In this document: positions 1 through 8,567 of the stretch, one piece after another
Layout of the letters: each line of letters opens with the position of its first letter
How positions within the stretch are numbered: the stretch's first letter is position 1
From: Phycisphaerae bacterium
GTDB lineage: Bacteria; Planctomycetota; Phycisphaerae; Sedimentisphaerales; Anaerobacaceae
Direction of reading: 5' to 3'
Assembly: GCA_030615025.1 (NCBI GenBank)
Contig: JAUXAB010000017.1
Span: 1-59,586, forward strand
DNA: 59,586 nucleotides
The notes under the pieces: model-generated
What the model saw: the letters and a program-made list of their open reading frames with translations, nothing else
The model's database searches: none
Told to the model about the DNA's origin: nothing
Translations under genes and position numbers: made by a program

Positions 1-64
1 AAAAACGTTCTCAACGTGGAGAAAACCACTTCTGGCGAGCATTTTTGGCCTGCCGCCTTGGCCT

Positions 65-107
65 TCCCGATATATCGGGACTCGTCCTCATCCCGATTAA
101 ATCGGGA
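65..107. repeat. two adjacent CCCGAT palindromes
   Basis: TCCCGATATATCGGGA (65-80) is a perfect 16-bp palindrome, and TCCCGATTAAATCGGGA (91-107) is a 7-bp inverted repeat around TAA. The shared arms suggest one dispersed repeat family or a paired protein site. Nothing shows which. Confidence 0.6.
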
Positions 108-388
108 TTCGGATAAGCTCTTAGAGTCTCAAGAGAATAACGCTTACATTGGTACATAAATCTATTGAATAGACTGTCTTTTAGGCACCGAATGGAATTA
201 CGGACATTGAAAACGTTTACCAATTTTTGTGTTTTTAATAAGTACTTCATATAACTGTACTTATAAAATGATCATTTTTTTAAAAATTGCAGATAATGGC
301 CTCCCTGGTTGTAGTTTAGTTGTATACTACGATTGATTGAAATATTGATAAATCCATCGAAAAGCCTCATGTACCTGCGGCAAAAATG

Positions 389-421
389 AAAGGGCTGCAA
401 GGTTTAATCTCACAGCCCTTT
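389..421. terminator. terminator-like hairpin
   Basis: AAAGGGCTG (389-397) pairs with CAGCCCTTT (413-421) around a 15-nt loop and is followed by an A/T-rich run without a clean U tract. It could terminate transcription from either side of the gene-free left edge. The assignment rests on structure alone. Confidence 0.4.
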
Positions 422-749
422 AATTCTACTTTGTACTTAGTAGGCAGCAGGTTTCTTATCTTTGCTTCTCTTTTTTGCCTTTCTTTTCTGTGCGATTAGA
501 TTTTTTGTCCCGCCTATGTTCCTAATTATCAGGAATCCAACTCACTTCAATCTTAGCTTTGATTTCTTTGGTTCTGATTTTCGTGTTCCTATTTGGTGAG
601 GTATTTCTGGATGACAAGGCTTCTTTTTTTCTGTTGAACTATACACCTTAGTGTGCTATTATCACCCCATCGGTGGAAATCAAATGTCCTATCAATCGAG
701 ATCACCGCATATGATCCTCAAAGATAGAGTTCTACGAGGAGGTATAGAG

Positions 750-3700
750 ATGAAGCTATCAAAACCTGTAAGGATCGTCATCTGGCTCATTCTTGCCTGC
801 CTGTTCTCGGTTCCGGCGACCGACGGTGCCCAATCTCCGGCCCTCATCCCACAGCCGGTGTTTCTGGAGGTGGGCGATGGCACGTTCGAAATGGGCCCAG
901 CGGCCAGGGTCGTTGCATCCGGCCCGGCCAAGGCCGAAGCCCATAAGTTGATTGAAGCCCTTGCGCCGGCGATGGGGTTTCGGCTGAAACTGGTGGAGGG
1001 CGGGGCGGACCAGCATGCAATCGTTCTGTCGTTGGATGCTGCCCTCAAGGAGCAACTCGGCGCTGAGGGGTACAAACTCGACGTTTCGCCGAAACGAATC
1101 GACATTCGCGCGGCGGAACCAGCGGGGTTGTTCTACGGAATCCAGACGCTCCGTCAACTCCTACCCGCGGCCGCGTTCAGCAAAACGAAGGTCGAGGGCG
1201 TGCAATGGTCGGTTCCTTGCGTGAAGATCACCGACTACCCACGCTTTGGTTGGCGCGGACTACTAATCGATCCGGCACGGCATTTCATCCCGAAAGAGGA
1301 CATGCTGCGATTCACCGATGCGATGGCGGTACACAAGTTCAACCGCCTTCAGGTTCATTTCACCGACAACCAGGGCTGGCGGCTTGAGATCAAGAAGTAT
1401 CCAAAGCTGACGGAGATCGGCTCGAAGATGGACCGCTCCCGCCGCAAAACGGAGGACGGGCAATACGTCGGCGGCTTCTACACGCAAGACGATATTCGCG
1501 AGATCGTCCGCTATGCTGCAAATCGCCACATCACGATCGTGCCGGAGATCGAGATGCCGTTCCACACTGGAGCGTCGATCGTGGCTTACCCGAAGTTGGG
1601 CATCAACACGGGCCACCTCGCCGAGTTACCGCCCGAGCAGCGGTGGGGCAAGACTAAGGGCCTGATCGCACCCCGCCCCGAAACGGTCGCCTTCCTGCAG
1701 GATGTGTTGAGCGAGGTGATCGAACTGTTTCCGAGCAAGGACATCCATATAGGCGGCGACGAAGCCAACACCGGGCACTGGGCCAGCGACCCCGAAATGC
1801 AGGCACAGATGAAGCGATTGAAACTCAAGGACGCGCACGAGCTGCACAGCTGGTTCATCAAGCAGATGGACACATTCCTGACGAAAAACGGGCGCCGGCT
1901 GGTCGGTTGGGATGAAATTCTCCAAGGCGGTCTCGCCACCGGAGCAACCGTGATGAGCTGGCGTGGTACAAGCGGCGGCATCACCGCCGCCCGTGCCGGG
2001 CACGATGTGGTTATGGCGCCGACATCGCATACCTACTTCGACTATCGCCAGGCCCCGAACGAAACCGGGCTGGGCCGCAGCGTGATCAACCTCCAGAAGG
2101 TCTACAGCTTCGAACCGATCCCCGAGGAACTCAACGCCGAGCAAGCCAAGCACGTCCTTGGAGGGCAAGGCCAACTGTGGGGTGAGTTGATTCCTGATTA
2201 CAAACGCCGCGAATTCATGGCGTTTCCCCGGGCGTGTGCGCTGAGCGAAGTGCTCTGGTCGCCCAGGGACAATCGCAGCTTCCGGCAATTCCTCGGCCGA
2301 TTGCTGGAACATCGAAAGCGGTTGAAGGTTGCCGGCGTCAACTACCGCCCGCTGGACCGTTCCCTCATCGAGAACGTTGTAGGCTCTGCGGAGAATTTTG
2401 ATTATTTCACAAACAACTGGAATGTCGTTGGTCTGAAGGACTACATTCACGGCAGTCGCATCACACCCAGCAACGAACTGGTTCTGGCGGGCAAGATACC
2501 CGTCGAGATTCACATCGGCCCCAGTCGCATGCCCTTGAGCCGGGCAAAGCCCAAGCTGGCGATGGACGGCTGGATGCCGATTATCCTGGTCACCGCCGAG
2601 GAAGGACCGGTGAGTTACGAAGTGACGTACTGGGCGACGCCTCTGCCTGATGCGAAGGATTGGCAAAAGGCGTTCGACTGGCCAACCGAGGGCGAGAACT
2701 TCTTGAATTGGATTCGTGTCAAGGCCACCAATACATCCGACAAGCCCGTCCAGGCAAACGTTGAAGTCGGACCGAACGCTCAAGTTAAGGCGCCGAGAAC
2801 CCCCGAAGAACAGAGCGGAACAAAGATCGACAAGGTCCCTACTGGCAAGCATTCCTGGTCGTGGCGACTGGCACCCGGCGGGTCGGCTGAGGGTGTCGCC
2901 CGATACACATTCTTCCCCGTCGACGATTCCAGGAAGTATGACCGAGAGGATGCACACTTGTGGCTCAAACGCACCGCGGAATACTGGCAGGGCGTGATGG
3001 CTCGCGCGGCCAAGATCGAAGTGCCTTGCCGCAAGGCCACCGAAGCGCTGCTGGCCGCCCACGTTTGCCAGTTGATTGCCAACGACCATGGCGAGGTGCA
3101 CGGTGGCGAGGATTTCTACGACACGTTCTATATCCGCGATGGGGCCTACCAGGTAATGGAACTGGAAGAAGCCGGGTTCATGGACACTGCTGCCAAAGCT
3201 ATCGAACTCTACCTCGTGCGCCAGCGCGGTGACGGCCGGTTCGAATCACAGAAGAACCAGTTCGACGCGAACGGCCAGGCCGTTTGGACTTTGTGGCAGT
3301 ATTACAGGATCACTGGCGACCGCGAGTTTCTCGAACGGGTATACCCGCAGATGCTCGGTGCCGCGCGGTGGACAATGAAGGCCCGGCGCACCACTCCTTC
3401 GCCGTTTACCGGTGTGCTACCCACCGCTCCTGCGGACGGCGAATGCCTCTGGGATGCCAAGAACCATATCGTTGGCTACGACCTGTGGAACCTGCGTGCG
3501 ATGCTCTGCACGGCCGACGCCGCACGAATCCTCGGAAAGAACGACGAAGCCAAGAAACTGTTGGCCGAGGCCAAGGCATACCGGGCCGACATTGATGCTG
3601 CGTGGAAAAACACCGCCCTGAAGCACTTTCCACCAAGTTGGGAGAAAGACGGCACGCACTGGGGCAATACCGAAACGCTCTGGCCGACCGAACTGTTTGG

Positions 3701-4781
3701 TCGCGACGACCCCCGCGTCGCCGCACTGAGCCGGCACGTCCGCGAGGATTTTGCCGGCGGGTACATCGAGGGCACGATCCAATGGAAGGGCCGCGGAAAC
3801 GTCGAAGCCATCCATCCCTACATGGGTGTGTATACGACCATGACCGACCTGGTCCGCGGCCAGCACGAGCAAGTCGTCGAGGACTTCTACTGGTACCTGC
3901 TCCACTCGACCGCCGCCCATGCATTCGGCGAAGGCATTTTCTACAAGAAACGTATGGCCTGGAGCCACACGATCCCGCACGTTACCGGCGCATGTAACTA
4001 TGCGATCATGCTCCGCCACATGCTCGTCCATGAAGTCGGCGACGAACTCCACCTGCTCAGCGCTGTTCCCGACTGGTGGCTCGGCGAAGCCAAAGAGATT
4101 CACGTCGAGCGATTGCCCACGCATTTCGGCCAGATGAAGCTGACCGTCCGTGGGACGAAAAATGGGGTCGAGGTCGAACTGGATCCGCCGAAGCGAAATC
4201 CGCCCAGGCGGATTGTGCTCACCTTGCCAAAGTCGCGCCCGTTGATAGGTTCGCTCCAAGGCGTGGAAGTGGTGCAGCGATCGGATCAGAAGAAGCGGTG
4301 GGACTTCCCGACGGTGGTTGACCTATACAAGGAGACATGTGACCGGACCAAGCCCAACGTGGTGAGTCTTACGACCGGCAAGCCCGTAAAGTGCTCTCAT
4401 GCTTTGCCGCCGTATCCCGCAAACCTCGCCAACGACGGACGAAGCGACGACATCGACAGCTATTGGGCCACCGACGTGCAGCAGCACCCCGGCGATGCAT
4501 GGTGGCAAGTCGATCTCCAGAAGCCGACCGCCATTGGCCGCGTGGTCGTGGTCGCTTATTACGGTGACAAGCGATACTACGGCTTTACCGTCGAAACGTC
4601 GGCAGATGGCAAGAAGTGGGACATGGTTGCCGATAAACGAGACAACAAGAAGCCTTCCACAAAAGACGGTTATACATGCCGTTTCAAGCCGCGGCTGGCA
4701 CGTTATATCCGCGTCATGCAAACATACAACTCGGCCAATCCGGGCCGACACTTAGTCGAGGTCATGGCGTACGAACAGTAG
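750..4781 (+). CDS. secreted GH20 beta-N-acetylhexosaminidase fused to (alpha/alpha)6 glycosidase-like domain and F5/8C domain
   Basis: A 1343-residue exported enzyme. The start at 750 is chosen because AGGAGG lies seven bases upstream and the protein then opens with a signal peptide (residues 1-27). After a GH20b-type N-terminal domain comes the GH20 barrel with the HIGGDE motif; D337-E338 is the expected catalytic pair for substrate-assisted hydrolysis of terminal GlcNAc/GalNAc. A beta-sandwich-like linker follows, then a second domain from about residue 785 (FYDTFYIRDGAYQ) resembling (alpha/alpha)6 debranching or rhamnosidase-type hydrolases, and a discoidin/CBM32-like sugar-binding module from about 1205 to the end (WWQVDL, YYGFTVETSADGKKW). 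GH20 enzymes usually lack the second catalytic-looking domain, so this is probably a two-activity glycan degrader. It stands alone, with no operon partner visible. Confidence 0.88.
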   Translation: MKLSKPVRIVIWLILACLFSVPATDGAQSPALIPQPVFLEVGDGTFEMGPAARVVASGPAKAEAHKLIEALAPAMGFRLKLVEGGADQHAIVLSLDAALKEQLGAEGYKLDVSPKRIDIRAAEPAGLFYGIQTLRQLLPAAAFSKTKVEGVQWSVPCVKITDYPRFGWRGLLIDPARHFIPKEDMLRFTDAMAVHKFNRLQVHFTDNQGWRLEIKKYPKLTEIGSKMDRSRRKTEDGQYVGGFYTQDDIREIVRYAANRHITIVPEIEMPFHTGASIVAYPKLGINTGHLAELPPEQRWGKTKGLIAPRPETVAFLQDVLSEVIELFPSKDIHIGGDEANTGHWASDPEMQAQMKRLKLKDAHELHSWFIKQMDTFLTKNGRRLVGWDEILQGGLATGATVMSWRGTSGGITAARAGHDVVMAPTSHTYFDYRQAPNETGLGRSVINLQKVYSFEPIPEELNAEQAKHVLGGQGQLWGELIPDYKRREFMAFPRACALSEVLWSPRDNRSFRQFLGRLLEHRKRLKVAGVNYRPLDRSLIENVVGSAENFDYFTNNWNVVGLKDYIHGSRITPSNELVLAGKIPVEIHIGPSRMPLSRAKPKLAMDGWMPIILVTAEEGPVSYEVTYWATPLPDAKDWQKAFDWPTEGENFLNWIRVKATNTSDKPVQANVEVGPNAQVKAPRTPEEQSGTKIDKVPTGKHSWSWRLAPGGSAEGVARYTFFPVDDSRKYDREDAHLWLKRTAEYWQGVMARAAKIEVPCRKATEALLAAHVCQLIANDHGEVHGGEDFYDTFYIRDGAYQVMELEEAGFMDTAAKAIELYLVRQRGDGRFESQKNQFDANGQAVWTLWQYYRITGDREFLERVYPQMLGAARWTMKARRTTPSPFTGVLPTAPADGECLWDAKNHIVGYDLWNLRAMLCTADAARILGKNDEAKKLLAEAKAYRADIDAAWKNTALKHFPPSWEKDGTHWGNTETLWPTELFGRDDPRVAALSRHVREDFAGGYIEGTIQWKGRGNVEAIHPYMGVYTTMTDLVRGQHEQVVEDFYWYLLHSTAAHAFGEGIFYKKRMAWSHTIPHVTGACNYAIMLRHMLVHEVGDELHLLSAVPDWWLGEAKEIHVERLPTHFGQMKLTVRGTKNGVEVELDPPKRNPPRRIVLTLPKSRPLIGSLQGVEVVQRSDQKKRWDFPTVVDLYKETCDRTKPNVVSLTTGKPVKCSHALPPYPANLANDGRSDDIDSYWATDVQQHPGDAWWQVDLQKPTAIGRVVVVAYYGDKRYYGFTVETSADGKKWDMVADKRDNKKPSTKDGYTCRFKPRLARYIRVMQTYNSANPGRHLVEVMAYEQ

Positions 4782-5543
4782 GTGTTGGAGAGTCTTTTTC
4801 AAGTGATCAGCATGTGATGAACAAAGGACATTGAATCCGATTTTTGCTTAAACATTTTTGAAAAAATGCCTTTTTCTGCAGAAATCTGATGTTTGGTTGT
4901 AGCCAATCTAAGGAAAATCAGCACCTATGGAGACAAATTGTAGACATGGATTTATCGAAGAAAATTGACCTTGTTGTGCATCCGAACGGCTGGGAGTGGT
5001 CCAGTTTTTTGTATCTCTTCAGAGCAACTGATAGAGACTGACGGACAACAAGAAGTTCTCTATGAAGCCAAGCCACTATTATTGACGAGCGGACAAGTAA
5101 TCTGCATGTCATTTGTTTTGGCTAACAAACAATATATCCATGTTGACCTTTATGTTTGCCAAACAAATAATATACTAAAGAATACGCCAAGCTCTTTTTT
5201 ACATATAGACAAATTGAAACGCGTTGTGAGGCATTGGCGAACAGATTATAATCACTACCGGCCTACAACATTCTTCATTTTACCTATCCAATTTAATGCA
5301 AAATCAACGGCCATGCATAGCCTATGTTTTGCTGTAGATTTCACATCCTTGTGCATAGTTTTATGTCCTTTCGCAAATAAAAACGCAAAAAAGTTTACCC
5401 TAAACAGAGACTCATAAGATTAGTATACAAAGGCACTTGCAGGATGTCGGAAAAAAACTTCGCACCCTTCTCAAGAATAAGTGGAAAAATATTTTGACAC
5501 GCTACCATATCTTTTCTAATATCTCGACTTAATCGATTGTCTT

Positions 5544-5568
5544 GATTGAATCGGTTGAAACGGTTGAA
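5544..5568 (+). repeat. GGTTGAA direct repeats, left of magnetosome cluster
   Basis: GATTGAA is followed by two copies of CGGTTGAA at 5552 and 5561, a 9-base spacing. A similar pair with the same spacing lies just right of the cluster at 29643-29659. The role is unknown; it could be a dispersed genomic repeat or a recombination footprint. Confidence 0.5.
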
Positions 5569-5609
5569 TGTGAATAACAGCAAGAATCGCTGTGAGTTTG
5601 CCGTCTTGG

Positions 5610-5666
5610 CCTTAGCAAGAAATGGGGGCCTTAGCAAGAAATGGGGGCCTTACCAAGAAATGGGGG
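5610..5666 (+). repeat. three-copy 19-bp tandem repeat
   Basis: The unit CCTTAGCAAGAAATGGGGG occurs at 5610-5628 and 5629-5647, and with one change (CCTTACC...) at 5648-5666. There are no spacers between copies, so it is not a CRISPR array. It sits in the gene-poor leader about 210 bp before the first cluster gene. Confidence 0.85.
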
Positions 5667-5877
5667 CTATGGCAAGGGGGCGCAATTTAATGAGTGCTGT
5701 TTCTTATGTAAGCCTTCCGCAGTAATGAGGTTGTGTGAAAATGGTGCAGAGTTTTGCTGTAACCGACGGGGACGGAGTGCAGGATAATCTCGACATTTGG
5801 GCTTCTACAAAATAAATGATTTTGGCAAAGGCTGAGAGAATCGAAAACGATTTTTGCTGGTGAAGAGGTGTAATTCA

Positions 5878-6459
5878 GTGAGTGCCATTTCTACTGTGAG
5901 AAAAGACGGCATGACCGGTGATGAGACCAAGCCGCAGAAGAATTATTTGACAACGACTGAGTTTGCGAGACTTTGCGGCGTTTCACGTTTCACCATCCGC
6001 AATTGGATCAAACAACGCAAGATTAAAGCCGTCAGGACTGTTGGTGGGCAGTATAGGATTCCTGTATCCGAAGCTATATCTTTTCTTGAGACTATGCATC
6101 TTGAGGCGTTCCATAAGGACGAAAGCGGTCTAACACCCGGCTCATTACGGCACTGCTGGGAATACCCGGAAAAAACGAATTGCGACAAGAAATGCAGAGA
6201 TTGTTTAATACATGGAAGGGACATCGATTATTGCTTCATAGTGGTGCGGCAATTCGGCAAAGGAGTGATTCGCTGCGAAGGGGATTGTTTGGACTGTGAT
6301 TACTTCGGGGAAATTTTCGGCTCTTACAGCAAAACAACAGCACTCAAAGAACCATGCGATAAGAAAAGTAAAGAGGCAGCCAGAGAAAAGAGAAATTTCC
6401 TGTATAATTTTGTTTATAGTGTTGGTCGTGGTGCACACGTTCTGAAAAGAAAGGAGTAA
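5878..6459 (+). CDS. HTH (MerR/excisionase-like) regulator with eight-Cys C-terminal domain
   Basis: A 193-residue protein. The GTG start at 5878 is preferred because AAGAGGTG lies about ten bases upstream; TTG 5854 and ATG 5911 are alternatives. Residues 24-62 (LTTTEFARLCGVSRFTIRNW, then GGQYRI) are a winged-helix DNA-binding domain of the MerR/excisionase type. Residues 93-140 carry eight cysteines (93, 102, 106, 109, 119, 133, 137, 140) around CWEY, CDKKCRDC and CEGDCLDC, an arrangement that could bind zinc or an iron-sulfur cluster. It ends six bases before mamA and the mamA ribosome site overlaps its stop, so it is probably the first gene of the operon and a candidate metal- or redox-sensing regulator of it. 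The function is inferred. Confidence 0.75.
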   Translation: MSAISTVRKDGMTGDETKPQKNYLTTTEFARLCGVSRFTIRNWIKQRKIKAVRTVGGQYRIPVSEAISFLETMHLEAFHKDESGLTPGSLRHCWEYPEKTNCDKKCRDCLIHGRDIDYCFIVVRQFGKGVIRCEGDCLDCDYFGEIFGSYSKTTALKEPCDKKSKEAAREKRNFLYNFVYSVGRGAHVLKRKE

Positions 6460-6465
6460 GGTCAA

Positions 6466-7077
6466 ATGATAGAAAAGTTCGCATTCAATATTCTGGGTCT
6501 GTACGCGAACAAGTTCCTGGACAGGCTGGAGAGGGCTTTTCAACTCGATTCCAAAGAGTTAATCGAGGTTTACCAGAAAAAAGCCAAAGCCTGCATTAAG
6601 CGTGGCGTATATGATGAGGCGATTCTCTTATGTCAAAAAACGCTTAAACTTGATCCTGATAACATTGAAGCCCATTATCAGTTAGGTGTTGCCTATATGG
6701 GCAATCGCTCAGCCGAAGATGCGATTAGTTCATTCCAGAAAGTATTGAAACTCGCCCCGGACCGCGCAGGGGCACATTTCAGGCTGGGAGTTCTCTACGA
6801 TAAAACAGGAGCACTTGATAGTGCAGTTGCATCGTACAAGAAAGCTATCAAGCTCGAACCGCAGCGCGCTGATTTCCATTACACGCTGGGTATGGCTCAG
6901 GACAAAAAAGGAGACCATAAGAAGGCTATTGAATCTCTCAACAAAGCAATTGAGCTGGCTCCTGATGAGGACAAGTACCATTACCGTCTTGGATTGATTT
7001 ATGATGGACAGGGCCAGCACGATAAAGCCGTGGAGGCATTCAAGAAAGCGTCCGAGATCGAAGAAGCAGAATGGTAG
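6466..7077 (+). CDS. mamA: MamA-like TPR protein
   Basis: A 203-residue protein made of five tetratricopeptide repeats from about residue 30 to the end, each with the usual A/G, Y and P positions (for example YHYRLGLIYDGQGQHDKAV). MamA in magnetotactic bacteria is a soluble TPR scaffold of about 217 residues that coats the magnetosome membrane and recruits other proteins, and the length and repeat count fit. TPR proteins are common, so the name rests on position: LemA/MamQ, MamI, MamE and MamB follow. AAGGAG overlaps the end of the regulator gene. No signal peptide or membrane segment is seen, as expected for a cytoplasmic coat. Confidence 0.82.
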   Translation: MIEKFAFNILGLYANKFLDRLERAFQLDSKELIEVYQKKAKACIKRGVYDEAILLCQKTLKLDPDNIEAHYQLGVAYMGNRSAEDAISSFQKVLKLAPDRAGAHFRLGVLYDKTGALDSAVASYKKAIKLEPQRADFHYTLGMAQDKKGDHKKAIESLNKAIELAPDEDKYHYRLGLIYDGQGQHDKAVEAFKKASEIEEAEW

Positions 7078-7142
7078 TAGAAGCTCCGGTCACAGGTTTC
7101 AAATTGGGATCTGAAATTATAGTGAAATAGAGAAAGTCATAG

Positions 7143-7913
7143 ATGAGCCGTATTGGTGCGATAGTAAGGAGACTGTACGGAGAGGAATTGAAGCCCGCCG
7201 CCAATAAGGCAGCTGGAACCAAGGATGAAAGGGGCAGCAGGATGCGAAGGAAGCTTACGGCTTTGAAAAACGCTCTGGGCAAGCGGCGAACGGTGGTCTG
7301 GATCATAAGAATTGTCGTGGTCCTGGTTGCTTTGTTTGTGGTCGCAGAAGCCGTTTTCCAATTCAATAGATTCGCTACGTGGAAAACTAAAGTGATGGCT
7401 CGCCGGGCGGATGTTGAACGCGAATATCAGAGGAGGGAAAATTTGATACCCAATCTGGTCTACGCTGTAAGTAAGTATGCTGTCTATGAGAAAGGCGTGG
7501 TCAAAGATGTTGCCGAGGCTCGGACTGATCTGATGAAGATACGAAGTTCAGAAATTTCAGAAAGCCAGGTAAGTAGTTTATTGGAAAAAACCTTGTCCAG
7601 ATTAATTGCCTGGGCCGAGGAATATCCGGACCTGAAAGCCACGCAGTCGGTTCAGGATTTGATAGCCGAAGCAGCCAACACTGAGGATAGAATTGCCGAT
7701 GCAAAAAAGGAATATAACGAGGACTGTGAGGTCTTTAATCAATATCTGTCAGTATTTCCTGGAAATGTATTCGCGTTTATTTATCGCTATAAGCTTCTTC
7801 CATACATAGGCCTGGAAGACGTTAATGTTCCTGTGATCGATCTGGATATGACAGAACCAGAAATAGTTACAGGGGATCCCCCCAAGAGAGTACCTGGAGG
7901 TCCCTCCGAATAA
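7143..7913 (+). CDS. mamQ: MamQ-like LemA family membrane protein
   Basis: A 256-residue protein with a basic N-terminal stretch of about 50 residues, one membrane helix (51-71) and a LemA domain. Family hallmarks are visible: RRENLIPNLV (97-106), a later YPDLKA, the A-x-YN segment before FNQYLSVFPGN, and the FPGN motif. LemA proteins are helical bundles anchored by one N-terminal helix. MamQ is the LemA member required for magnetosome membrane formation in model strains. The N-terminal cytoplasmic extension is longer than usual for LemA. Placement between mamA and mamI supports the name. Confidence 0.87.
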   Translation: MSRIGAIVRRLYGEELKPAANKAAGTKDERGSRMRRKLTALKNALGKRRTVVWIIRIVVVLVALFVVAEAVFQFNRFATWKTKVMARRADVEREYQRRENLIPNLVYAVSKYAVYEKGVVKDVAEARTDLMKIRSSEISESQVSSLLEKTLSRLIAWAEEYPDLKATQSVQDLIAEAANTEDRIADAKKEYNEDCEVFNQYLSVFPGNVFAFIYRYKLLPYIGLEDVNVPVIDLDMTEPEIVTGDPPKRVPGGPSE

Positions 7914-7940
7914 TCTAAACAAGGCAGAAGGAGCAAAAGA

Positions 7941-8126
7941 ATGAAATTAGGAATCATTGGTGCAGTTGTTCTGGGGCTTGGGGTTTGGGCCCTGAGGTAT
8001 AGCTGGTGGTTTGTCGTTGAAATCGTTCAAGGGCTGATTGCTCTTGGGCTGGTCATAGGCGGAGCGCTGGCTATAGCGATTGCAATAAGAAGAATGTACA
8101 GGACGAAACAAACGGCAGAGAAGTAG
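7941..8126 (+). CDS. mamI: MamI-like small membrane protein, copy 1
   Basis: A 61-residue peptide with two hydrophobic helices separated by a short loop around WWFVVEIVQGL and ending in a basic tail (RRMYRTKQ). MamI is a peptide of about 70 residues with two helices and a similar G-x-W ... WWW-x-V-x-E-x-x-x-G-L pattern, needed for invagination of the magnetosome membrane. AAGGAGC precedes the ATG. A near-identical paralogue follows 43 bases downstream. Confidence 0.8.
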   Translation: MKLGIIGAVVLGLGVWALRYSWWFVVEIVQGLIALGLVIGGALAIAIAIRRMYRTKQTAEK

Positions 8127-8169
8127 AAGGATGCCGGGAAACTATTACACAAAATAAGAGGTGGAAAAA

Positions 8170-8352
8170 ATGAGATTAGGAATTATCGGTGCAATTGTTC
8201 TGGCGCTTGGGATCTGGGCTATGGCAAGCTGGTGGTGGTTTGTCGTTGAAATCATTCAGGGGTTGATTGCTCTTGGGCTGGTTATATGTGGGGCACTGGC
8301 CATCGCTATTGAAGCAAGAAGGATGTACAGGGCAAAACAAACGGGGGAATAA
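8170..8352 (+). CDS. mamI: MamI-like small membrane protein, copy 2
   Basis: A 60-residue tandem paralogue of the preceding gene, sharing MRLGIIGAIVLALGIWA and WWWFVVEIIQGLIALGL with small changes. The ATG at 8170 is preferred to GTG 8161 because AAGAGGTGG lies just upstream at the right distance. Both copies keep the two helices and the basic tail, so neither looks decayed. The duplicates may form hetero-oligomers or differ in timing; this is inference. Confidence 0.78.
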   Translation: MRLGIIGAIVLALGIWAMASWWWFVVEIIQGLIALGLVICGALAIAIEARRMYRAKQTGE

Positions 8353-8567
8353 AAAATGATCGCACAGAGTAGTTGCAAAGCTGTCCGGCATAACAGACGG
8401 CTTGTGGCTGACGATTTGATTTCGTGCTGCCGGATATATAGTTCGGGCTTGGCACGTTTGCAATTTTCCTGGCCCACCAAACACGATCAAGGGCGTTTAG
8501 CAGAGACTCAATCTGCTCGAAGATCTGTAGTTGACAAATTGGTCAAAGGTGGAAAGGCGGTGTAGAG

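Larger units (their letters stand above)
1..749. other. left-edge stretch without a convincing gene
   Basis: No reading frame here has a good start, ribosome site and coding character. A 79-codon minus-strand frame (11-250) runs through two palindromes and looks accidental. The stretch holds two CCCGAT-type palindromes and one terminator-like hairpin, listed separately, and then the leader of the GH20 gene with AGGAGG at 737-742. Confidence 0.6.
4782..5877. other. 1.1-kb gene-poor boundary before the magnetosome cluster
   Basis: No gene is supported. A 150-codon plus-strand frame (4965-5417) has odd composition, no ribosome site and no recognisable motif. A short CATTTTTGAAAAAATG hairpin (4853-4868) may end the GH20 transcript. 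Further right are GGTTGAA direct repeats and a three-copy tandem repeat, listed separately. The promoter of the cluster probably lies in the last 200 bases, but I could not pick it. Confidence 0.5.

Noticed and set aside
1626..3101. 491-codon minus-strand frame
   Set aside because: It lies opposite the GH20 gene, whose motifs are certain; it is a shadow caused by GC-rich codons.
4965..5417. 150-codon plus-strand frame in the left gene-poor stretch
   Set aside because: No ribosome site, unusual composition, no motif, and the surrounding DNA is non-coding in style.
5610..5666. possible CRISPR array
   Set aside because: Units are directly adjacent with no spacers, and no cas genes are near.
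8356..8565. 69-codon frame ending three bases before the first mamE
   Set aside because: The spacing is tempting, but there is no good ribosome site and the sequence lacks protein-like pattern; left as a gap of about 215 bases.
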